Source: an uncultured Nitrospinaceae bacterium
GTDB lineage: Bacteria; Nitrospinota; Nitrospinia; Nitrospinales; VA-1
Direction: 5' to 3'
Length of the DNA: 19,710 bases
Assembly: GCA_938073925.1 (NCBI GenBank)
Contig: CALJGH010000074.1
Location: 1-19,710, forward strand
The notes beneath the pieces are model-generated. The model searched no databases and was not told the origin of the DNA. It was given only the letters and a program-made list of their open reading frames with translations. The stretch's first letter is position 1; the number at the start of each line of letters is the position of its first letter. A program made the position numbers and the translations under genes. Below are positions 14,262 to 19,710 of the stretch, in pieces.

Positions 14262-15257
14262 ATGAAAAGGTTCATTCCTTTACTTTTTGTATTCAGCGTT
14301 TTCTTTAGTAATCCAACCTCTTTGATTTGGGCGCACTCGGGACATAAGCACGACGCTCTCAAAGTCAAACTACCCGAAATCGTGGCAAAAGTGAATGGCC
14401 ACGATATAAAAAGAGACCTCATAACCCGTGAACTAAAAAAAGCCGTTGAACAATATAAAAAACGTGGGATGGCTCTGACTGGCGACCAGGAAAAATCTGC
14501 TGCAAAATCACTCATTGAAGATGAAATTGGTCGTACTTTACTGGTACTCAAGGCAAAAGATTCGGGAGCCAAGGTTTCTGAAAAAATGTTATCGGCAAGA
14601 CTGAAAGAAGTTAAATCCAAATTCAAATCCGATTCCATCTTCGAGCATCGCCTCGCCGACCGGGGTATGACAGTCGACCAATATAGGCATGAGTTGGAAA
14701 TCGACATGTATATGGATCAAATCATTAAGAAAGAAATCGAACCGAAGATTAAAATTGCTGAAAAGGATTCCCAAGATTATTACAACAAAAACAAGAAAAA
14801 GTTTGAAAGCCCGGAAAAAATTCGTGCCAGCGTCATGCTTCTAAATTTCAGCCCTTCAGAAGGAAAAGCCGGAGAACAGGCTGTTCTCAAAAAATTCGAA
14901 TCGATTCTGGATCAGGTTAAAAACGGTACAGGCTTCGATGATATGGCAAAAAAACATTCACAAGATAGTCTGGCGTCAAAGGGAGGGGATTTAGGGTTTT
15001 TCACACGCAAGCAAATGCTTCCAGCATTCAGCGACCGTGCCTTTAAAATGAAAGTCGGAGAAATCAGCGAAATATTCCGTACAGGACACGGTTTCCACGT
15101 CCTCAAAGTCACTGATAAAAAACCCGGTGGACTCAGTCCCTTCGAAGCAGAAAAAGCTAAAATCGAAAAATTCCTGACCAACAAAAAAGTTTCTCAAGCC
15201 ACCCGCGACTACATCGAAATGCTTAAAAAACAAGCCAAAATCAAAACCTACTTCTAG
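14262..15257 (+). CDS. Periplasmic SurA/PrsA-type peptidyl-prolyl isomerase
   Basis: A 331-residue exported foldase. The signal peptide covers residues 1-24 (ending SLIWA) and is followed by a short His-rich start, HSGHKHD. A SurA-like N-terminal helical chaperone region with a VAKVNGHDIKRDLI start covers about 40-165. One parvulin domain follows at about 187-293, showing IRASVMLLNFS, FDDMAKKHSQDSLASKGGDLG, MLPAFSDRAFKMKVGEIS and GFHVLKVTD. The C-terminal helix of the chaperone region follows. SurA of E. coli has two parvulin domains; this has one, like PpiD/PrsA-style or short SurA proteins. It helps fold outer-membrane or secreted proteins. GAAAGG supplies a ribosome-binding site. The gene is probably expressed with the upstream MFS gene, 40 nt away. 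Confidence 0.87.
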   Translation: MKRFIPLLFVFSVFFSNPTSLIWAHSGHKHDALKVKLPEIVAKVNGHDIKRDLITRELKKAVEQYKKRGMALTGDQEKSAAKSLIEDEIGRTLLVLKAKDSGAKVSEKMLSARLKEVKSKFKSDSIFEHRLADRGMTVDQYRHELEIDMYMDQIIKKEIEPKIKIAEKDSQDYYNKNKKKFESPEKIRASVMLLNFSPSEGKAGEQAVLKKFESILDQVKNGTGFDDMAKKHSQDSLASKGGDLGFFTRKQMLPAFSDRAFKMKVGEISEIFRTGHGFHVLKVTDKKPGGLSPFEAEKAKIEKFLTNKKVSQATRDYIEMLKKQAKIKTYF

Positions 15258-15523
15258 GCGCGGCTATCCGCCGCTGGGAATAGGTCGATTCTCGTCAAGC
15301 TAATAATAACGATGAGCCTTTAACGATAGGTTTCCTGATGTTTCCCAACCCCTTCCAAGGGAGCCCCTTTCCAGAAGTTAACAGGGGATAGTTTCTCAGT
15401 AAAAAGACCTGACCTATAGGCCCCACGCCGAGTGGGTTGGTGGTAAAAATCTTGATTTTATGTTAGTCTTGTGCGCTTTAATATTCCCCCAAAACAACTA
15501 TTTTTGATTGAGAGACTAGTGAT
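15258..15523 (+). other. Structured intergenic region before pntA
   Basis: No coding potential is evident in these 266 nt. Small inverted repeats are present: GCGG/CCGC at 15260-15271 and CCCAC/GTGGG at 15422-15436. There is also a pairing of GGGG (15384-15387) with CCCC (15421-15424), supported by ATAG/CTAT (15388-15391 with 15414-15417). The last two structures share bases and exclude each other. TAATAT at 15479-15484 could be a -10 box, but its -35 partner TTGATT is 21 nt away. The transhydrogenase promoter is presumably here. Confidence 0.45.
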
Positions 15524-17065
15524 ATGAAAATTGGAGTTCCTAAAGAAATCCATGCGGGTGAAAAACGGGTGGCAACGACTCCCGAGGTCATTGGGCACCT
15601 TAAAAAACTCGGATTCGAAGTTCTTGTTGAAGCAGGTGCCGGTGCCGGAGCTCATTTCTCGGATGCGGCGTACAGCGAAGCTGGAGCAACCTTAGTCGAT
15701 AAGGCTAAATCTGTGTGGAGTGACAGCGATATTGTTTTAAAAGTTCGCGGTCCTGAATTGAACGGCGAAGAGATAAACCTTCTTAAAGAAGGCCAGATTT
15801 TGATTTCGTTTCTCTGGCCGGCGCAAAACCCCGATCTACTAAAAAAATTAGCAGAAAAAAAAGTTACCGCAATGGCAATGGACATGGTGCCACGCATATC
15901 GCGTGCTCAGAAAATGGATGCCCTTAGTTCCATGGCAAATATTGCAGGTTACCGTGCCGTGGTGGAAGCCGCGCAAAATTTTGGACGTTTTTTCACGGGT
16001 CAGATCACAGCAGCGGGTAAGGTTCCTCCTGCTAAGGTCATGGTCATCGGTGCAGGTGTTGCTGGCCTTGCCGCGATTGGAGCTGCAAAGAGTATGGGCG
16101 CGATTGTACGCGCATTCGATACTCGGCCGGAAGTTAAAGAACAAGTTGAAAGTATGGACGCAGAGTTTCTGGAGCTCGATTTTGAAGAAGAGGGTTCCGG
16201 CACTGGCGGTTATGCAAAAGTAATGAGTAAAGAATTCATCGAAGCAGAAATGAAACTCTTTGCCGAGCAAGCTGAGGAAGTCGACATCATTATTACCACT
16301 GCTTTGATTCCCGGCAAACCTGCTCCTGAATTAATTAAGGAAGAAATGGTTGTTTCCATGAAGGACGGTAGCGTCGTTGTCGATCTTGCCGCTGAGCAGG
16401 GAGGTAACTGCAAATTGTCTGAAGCGGGTAAAATCGTCAAGGTCCACGGTGTTTCTGTTATAGGATACACAGACTTACCAAGCCGCATGGCAACACAAGC
16501 CAGTCAACTATATGGCACGAATTTGCGCCATTTGTTGACAGACATGTGTAAAGAAAAAGATGGCAACGCCAAAGTCGATTTTGAAGATGAAGTCGTTCGC
16601 GGAGCCACGGCAGTGAAAGCAGGAGAAATAACTTTCCCGCCACCAGCCCCGAAACTTTCAGCTGCACCTTCCAAACCAGCAGAAAAACCCGTCGAAGTAA
16701 AATCTTCCGAAGAAGAAGAATCGTCGTTAATGGGGCCTCTCATCACGTTTGGTGTGGGTGCTTTAGGACTGTTTGGACTGGGAGCAATTGCACCCGCCTC
16801 GTTCATGGCACATTTCACGGTTTTTGTCTTGGCCTGTTTCGTTGGCTACATGGTTATCTGGAATGTTTCAGCAGCACTGCACACTCCACTTATGAGTGTG
16901 ACCAATGCCATCAGTAGTATTATTGTTATCGGTGCTATTTTACAAATCAGTTCAGGGAATCAAACCATCATGTGGGTGGCGGGATTCGCAGTTTTGATTA
17001 CATCTATTAATATCGTAGGCGGATTCGCGGTAACGCGCCGCATGCTTGAAATGTTTCGCAAATAG
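15524..17065 (+). CDS. pntA: Proton-translocating NAD(P) transhydrogenase subunit alpha
   Basis: A 513-residue protein, matching the unsplit E. coli-type PntA (510). The N-terminal domain I binds NAD(H): MKIGVPKEIHAGEKRVATTP at the start, the nucleotide-loop segment RISRAQKMDALSSMANIAGY at 124-143, and the Rossmann motif GAGVAG at 176-181 followed by AFDTRPEVKEQV. A proline/glutamate-rich linker lies near 380-400. Four membrane helices follow from about 402 to the end, including AHFTVFVLACFVGYMVIW and HTPLMSVTNAIS. With PntB it couples hydride transfer between NADH and NADP+ to proton flow across the inner membrane, supplying NADPH. Many non-enteric bacteria split this subunit into two genes (PntAA, PntAB); here it is fused. 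Eleven nucleotides separate it from pntB. Confidence 0.96.
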   Translation: MKIGVPKEIHAGEKRVATTPEVIGHLKKLGFEVLVEAGAGAGAHFSDAAYSEAGATLVDKAKSVWSDSDIVLKVRGPELNGEEINLLKEGQILISFLWPAQNPDLLKKLAEKKVTAMAMDMVPRISRAQKMDALSSMANIAGYRAVVEAAQNFGRFFTGQITAAGKVPPAKVMVIGAGVAGLAAIGAAKSMGAIVRAFDTRPEVKEQVESMDAEFLELDFEEEGSGTGGYAKVMSKEFIEAEMKLFAEQAEEVDIIITTALIPGKPAPELIKEEMVVSMKDGSVVVDLAAEQGGNCKLSEAGKIVKVHGVSVIGYTDLPSRMATQASQLYGTNLRHLLTDMCKEKDGNAKVDFEDEVVRGATAVKAGEITFPPPAPKLSAAPSKPAEKPVEVKSSEEEESSLMGPLITFGVGALGLFGLGAIAPASFMAHFTVFVLACFVGYMVIWNVSAALHTPLMSVTNAISSIIVIGAILQISSGNQTIMWVAGFAVLITSINIVGGFAVTRRMLEMFRK

Positions 17066-17076
17066 GAGGCGAGAAG

Positions 17077-18477
17077 ATGAGTGAAGGAATCATAACCGCC
17101 TCTTATGTTGGGGCAACAATACTTTTTATTTTAGCATTAGGTGGATTGAGCAATCAGGAAACCGCTAGACGCGGCAACCTATATGGAATGATAGGTATGG
17201 CCGTTGCGTTGATCGCCACAATATCGGGGGTCACAGGTAATCTGGGAATCCTGATAGGAGGACTAGTTCTAGGTGGAACCATTGGCCTGATTCTGGCAAA
17301 GCGTGTGCAAATGACGGAAATGCCAGAGTTGGTTGCGATGTTGCACAGTCTCGTAGGGCTTGCAGCTGTATTGGTTGGGTTTGCAAATTTCATGGACCCT
17401 GAACGGTTGAGCCATTACAGCGGTATTGAATTAACCATTCACGATGTGGAAACCTATCTGGGTATTCTCATCGGTGCTGTTACCTTATCCGGTTCAGTCA
17501 TTGCGTTTGGAAAGTTGAGCGGGAAAATAGGTGGCAACCCCATGTTATTGCCAGCGCGACATTTTTTAAATCTGCTTCTACTGCTGGGCTCGATATATCT
17601 ATGCGTTATCTTCGTTGAAGAATCAGCAGCTGGTGGTGGAACAATGCCATTGCTGATTATGACGGGCATTGCATTGTTGTTCGGAATTCATATGGTCATG
17701 GCAATCGGTGGCGCGGATATGCCCGTTGTTGTTTCCATGCTCAACAGTTATTCCGGTTGGGCCGCTTCGGCAACAGGATTCATGCTCAATAACGATCTGC
17801 TCATCGTAACCGGTGCGCTGGTGGGTAGTAGTGGTGCGATCTTGAGTTACATCATGTGTCGCGCCATGAACCGCAAGTTCATTGCTGTTATCGCAGGTGG
17901 ATTCGGAACGACGAGTGGCGGCGGTGGCGGTGGTGCCTCTGTAGAAGATCAGGGCGAAGTTGTCGAAGTGCATGCTCCAGAGGTCGCATCTTTATTGACC
18001 GATGCCAAAGAAGTTATGATCATTCCAGGTTATGGAATGGCTGTGGCGCAGGCTCAGCATATCGTAAATGAAATCACGAAAACGCTTCGATCTAAAAAGG
18101 TGAACGTGCGTTTCGGAATCCATCCTGTTGCTGGGCGAATGCCGGGACATATGAACGTTCTGCTGGCAGAAGCCAAAGTGCCTTACGATATCGTTTTTGA
18201 AATGGATGAGATCAATGATGACTTTCCGAAAATAGATGTTTCTATCGTTATCGGGGCGAACGACATTGTTAATCCATCTGCACAGACCGACCCAGATAGT
18301 CCGATCGCTGGCATGCCAGTTATGGAGCCGTGGTTAGGTGAGACGACGGTTGTTCTGAAACGCGGTATGGCAACTGGTTATGCAGGAGTACAAAACCCGC
18401 TGTTCTTTAAAGAAAATACCCGGATGCTGTTCGGCGATGCTAAAAAGAGCCTTGATGAGGTTTTCAAAAACCTATAA
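17077..18477 (+). CDS. pntB: Proton-translocating NAD(P) transhydrogenase subunit beta
   Basis: A 466-residue protein of the same length class as E. coli PntB (462). About eight or nine membrane helices form domain II, with the characteristic LIGGLVLGGTIGLILAKRV, PELVAMLHSLVGLAAVLVG and VVVSMLNSYSGWAASATGFM. After a glycine-rich linker comes the cytosolic NADP(H)-binding domain III. It shows the GYGMAVAQAQ loop from residue 318, HPVAGRMPGHMNVLLAEA, GANDIVNPSA from 393, and KRGMATGYAGVQNPLF near the end. AGGAGG lies 7 nt before the ATG, a very strong ribosome-binding site. It is co-transcribed with pntA and followed by a strong terminator at 18490-18539. Confidence 0.96.
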   Translation: MSEGIITASYVGATILFILALGGLSNQETARRGNLYGMIGMAVALIATISGVTGNLGILIGGLVLGGTIGLILAKRVQMTEMPELVAMLHSLVGLAAVLVGFANFMDPERLSHYSGIELTIHDVETYLGILIGAVTLSGSVIAFGKLSGKIGGNPMLLPARHFLNLLLLLGSIYLCVIFVEESAAGGGTMPLLIMTGIALLFGIHMVMAIGGADMPVVVSMLNSYSGWAASATGFMLNNDLLIVTGALVGSSGAILSYIMCRAMNRKFIAVIAGGFGTTSGGGGGGASVEDQGEVVEVHAPEVASLLTDAKEVMIIPGYGMAVAQAQHIVNEITKTLRSKKVNVRFGIHPVAGRMPGHMNVLLAEAKVPYDIVFEMDEINDDFPKIDVSIVIGANDIVNPSAQTDPDSPIAGMPVMEPWLGETTVVLKRGMATGYAGVQNPLFFKENTRMLFGDAKKSLDEVFKNL

Positions 18478-18489
18478 ATAAGTTCTTAG

Positions 18490-18539
18490 AAACCCTCTCG
18501 GCCTTCCTGATAAAGGGGACTGAGGGGGTTTTCTTTTTT
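18490..18539 (+). terminator. Intrinsic terminator of pntAB
   Basis: A long imperfect stem joins AAACCCTCTCGGCCTTCC and GGGGACTGAGGGGGTTT across TGATAAA, followed by TTCTTTTTT. It starts 12 nt after the pntB stop codon. Confidence 0.8.
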
Positions 18540-18563
18540 GGAAAACTCTAATTCCGCATCATC

Positions 18564-18875
18564 ATGATACCTGCTAATAAAAAAGAAATCTATTTAGGAA
18601 TGGCGCTGATCGGAACAACGGGAATTCTGATCGGATTGGTAATAGATAGCCCATTACTAATGACCATCGCTGGATTCTTAGGAGCAGTGATTGGCGGCTT
18701 TGTCGGCTGGCTGGGCGGTCGGCGATTTATGGTGATTATTTGCCTGGGCGTATTGATAGGTGCTTATTTAGGTTACCGAACAGGGGATCTCGATATTCTA
18801 ATCATCGCTGCCGGCACAGGCGGTGCGATTGCAGGATTCATGGGCGCACAAATCGAATCGTTCTTCAGCCGTTAG
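18564..18875 (+). CDS. Small glycine-rich membrane protein of unknown function
   Basis: A 103-residue very hydrophobic protein with about four predicted membrane segments. Glycine-zipper-like spacing is seen (GFLGAVIGGFVGWLGG and AAGTGGAIAGFMGAQI). I do not recognise a family. There is a short basic break in the middle (GGRRF) and a polar C-terminus (ESFFSR). The ATG at 18564 has no clear ribosome-binding site; an internal ATG at 18600 is possible but would remove part of the first segment. It follows the pntAB terminator, so it probably has its own weak transcription or depends on read-through. Its 3' end faces the BamE-like gene, 14 nt away. Confidence 0.65.
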   Translation: MIPANKKEIYLGMALIGTTGILIGLVIDSPLLMTIAGFLGAVIGGFVGWLGGRRFMVIICLGVLIGAYLGYRTGDLDILIIAAGTGGAIAGFMGAQIESFFSR

Positions 18876-18889
18876 CTGAGAGGCAACTG

Positions 18890-19243
18890 CTATTTTTTAC
18901 CAGCCGTATGCTGGTCGCTCCATATGTAATTAACGCGGCCAAAATCAAACATAATGTTCTGGTCCCAGACTTGCTCCATGTCTTTTACGATCTGGTTATA
19001 TTTCCACACTTCTTTTTCTTGAACCTGACTTTTACTATCCGGCTCTCCCAGAATGTTCAAAATTTCTTCTTTCCTGCGATTCATAAACGTCGACTCAAAT
19101 TCAATTACCGTATAAATCTTTGTTTCTGCTTGAGTGACAGAGTTTTTTTTAGGGCTAGCTTCAAGAAAATTGGGGGCAAAAAAAGCTAACAGAAATATTA
19201 ACCCGAATATTACTTGAAATTGTAAGAGCGAAATGGATTTCAT
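18890..19243 (-). CDS. Exported BamE/SmpA-like small protein
   Basis: A 117-residue protein with a hydrophobic export signal (about residues 8-30, ending FLEAS) and no lipobox cysteine. The mature part has the pattern typical of the BamE/SmpA/OmlA fold: FMNRRKEEILNILGEPDSKS, then EVWKYNQ, then a strand-rich end MFDFGRVNYIW. That resembles the family's M-x-x-x-E-V-x-x-x-L-G-x-P and WxY signatures. The fold is found in outer-membrane assembly and other envelope proteins, so a periplasmic role is likely, but it is probably not the BamE component itself because no lipid anchor is seen. Its ribosome-binding site (GAGAGGGA) lies in the arm of the palindrome at 19255-19305. It follows msrP on the same strand, with 128 nt between them. 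Confidence 0.6.
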   Translation of the reverse strand: MKSISLLQFQVIFGLIFLLAFFAPNFLEASPKKNSVTQAETKIYTVIEFESTFMNRRKEEILNILGEPDSKSQVQEKEVWKYNQIVKDMEQVWDQNIMFDFGRVNYIWSDQHTAGKK

Positions 19244-19254
19244 TTTTATAGAGT

Positions 19255-19305
19255 CCCTCTCATCCTAGCCTTCTCGCTCCAGGGGAGAGGGTTGGGGTGA
19301 TGGGG
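19255..19305. repeat. Imperfect palindromic repeat upstream of the BamE-like gene
   Basis: The arms CCCTCTCATCCTAGCC (19255 on) and GGTTGGGGTGATGGGG (ending near 19305) are nearly complementary, with mostly transition or G-U mismatches, around CTCCAGGGGAG. This resembles the widespread CCCTCACCCYAACCCTCTCC-type intergenic repeat. It covers the ribosome-binding site of the minus-strand gene starting at 19243 and could also act as an intercistronic stem after msrP. Confidence 0.6.
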
Positions 19306-19371
19306 ATTTGATAATTTTTTTCATAAAAGTTTAGTTTCTGATTGAATTATGACTGAAATAGGAATTTTTAT

Positions 19372-19710
19372 CTAGACATACATCTGGGCAACGTATTTAC
19401 CATAACCGTTGTAAAGAAGCGTCTCCCGAACGGCTCCTGATCCAATCATCTTTTCGCGGTTTTGAGGCCAGCGCGGATGTGGAATGCGCGGATCAACATT
19501 GGCGGTGAAATCGTATTCGAGTCCCTGCAAAGTTGTCCAGAACGTAGTTGGTCGATAATCAACGAGTTCTATTTTTACGATAGACTTTATACTCTTAAAT
19601 CCATACTTCCAGGGAACCGCTAGCCGGAGAGGAGCGCCGTGTTGTTTCGATAGCGGGTGCCCGTAAACTCCTGTGACCATGAACGTGAGATCGTTCATGG
19701 CTTCTTCTAT
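19372..19710 (-). CDS. msrP: Protein-methionine-sulfoxide reductase catalytic subunit MsrP (YedY), C-terminal fragment
   Basis: The window holds the last 112 residues; the gene begins beyond 19710. The stretch GHPLSKQHGAPLRLAVPWKY followed directly by GFKSIKSIVKIELV is highly characteristic of MsrP, as are the later FTANVDPRIPHPRWPQ and the end LLYNGYGKYVAQMY. MsrP is a periplasmic molybdopterin enzyme of the sulfite oxidase fold that repairs methionine sulfoxide in envelope proteins, receiving electrons from the quinone pool through the heme membrane protein MsrQ. MsrQ normally lies immediately downstream, but here the next gene downstream is a BamE-like one. The catalytic cysteine lies in the missing part. 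Confidence 0.85.
   Translation of the reverse strand: MEEAMNDLTFMVTGVYGHPLSKQHGAPLRLAVPWKYGFKSIKSIVKIELVDYRPTTFWTTLQGLEYDFTANVDPRIPHPRWPQNREKMIGSGAVRETLLYNGYGKYVAQMYV

Noticed and set aside
15452..15484. pntA promoter TTGATT ... TAATAT
   Set aside because: The 21-nt spacing is too long for a normal sigma70 promoter, so it is mentioned only in the leader entry.
17623..17973. Minus-strand 116-codon open frame rich in Thr, His and Asn
   Set aside because: It lies entirely within pntB and is explained by the codons of that gene.
1..19710. tRNA, rRNA, CRISPR array, prophage or transposase genes
   Set aside because: No cloverleaf, rRNA core sequence, regularly spaced repeat or transposase motif was seen by eye. 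A covariance-model scan would be the decisive test.

Overview
The window looks like chromosomal DNA from a free-living Gram-negative bacterium with moderate GC content. The clearest phylogenetic hint is a family of small c-type cytochromes carrying a (P)PxRNFTC ... SDGQ.FW.I.NG..GT.MPA signature. I associate this family with Nitrospinota/Nitrospirota-type nitrite oxidisers. That assignment is inference from the proteins alone. Outer-membrane and periplasmic proteins (a SurA-like chaperone, a BamE-like protein, MsrP) confirm a diderm. I see no tRNA, rRNA, CRISPR array, transposase or phage gene.

Layout. 1-295: the 3' end of the ABC-F factor ettA on the plus strand. 305-3844, minus strand: a run of exported c-type cytochromes. 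In transcription order it holds a DUF1566 protein, a monoheme cytochrome, a second monoheme cytochrome, a decayed cytochrome pseudogene, a triheme cytochrome and a third monoheme cytochrome. 3845-3994 holds well-formed divergent promoters. 3995-5610, plus: an exported SAM methyltransferase translationally coupled to a BASS-family transporter. 5607-8816, minus: a surface-glycan operon (flippase, NeuB-type nonulosonic acid synthase, methyltransferase). 8955-10567, plus: a small unknown protein, a MITE-like repeat and a radical SAM/SPASM protein. 10545-10940, minus: a cytoplasmic parvulin. 11136-11744: Maf nucleotide pyrophosphatase.

11745-15257, plus: a promoter followed by an intrinsic terminator, then a tightly overlapping operon of a Zn-ribbon-like small protein, an exported FGE-like protein without the catalytic cysteines and a UMF1/Atg22-type MFS transporter, followed 40 nt on by a SurA-type foldase. 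15524-18477: pntA-pntB, encoding the proton-translocating transhydrogenase, behind a structured 266-nt leader and ending at a strong terminator. 18564-18875: a small glycine-rich membrane protein. 18890-19710, minus: a BamE-like exported protein preceded by a palindromic repeat, and the C-terminal part of MsrP.

Most likely to repay attention are the cytochrome family with its fresh pseudogene, the radical SAM/SPASM locus, the exported SAM methyltransferase, and the promoter-terminator leader at 11851-11938. No complete new system is proven. The radical SAM locus and the cytochrome cluster are the least conventional parts.
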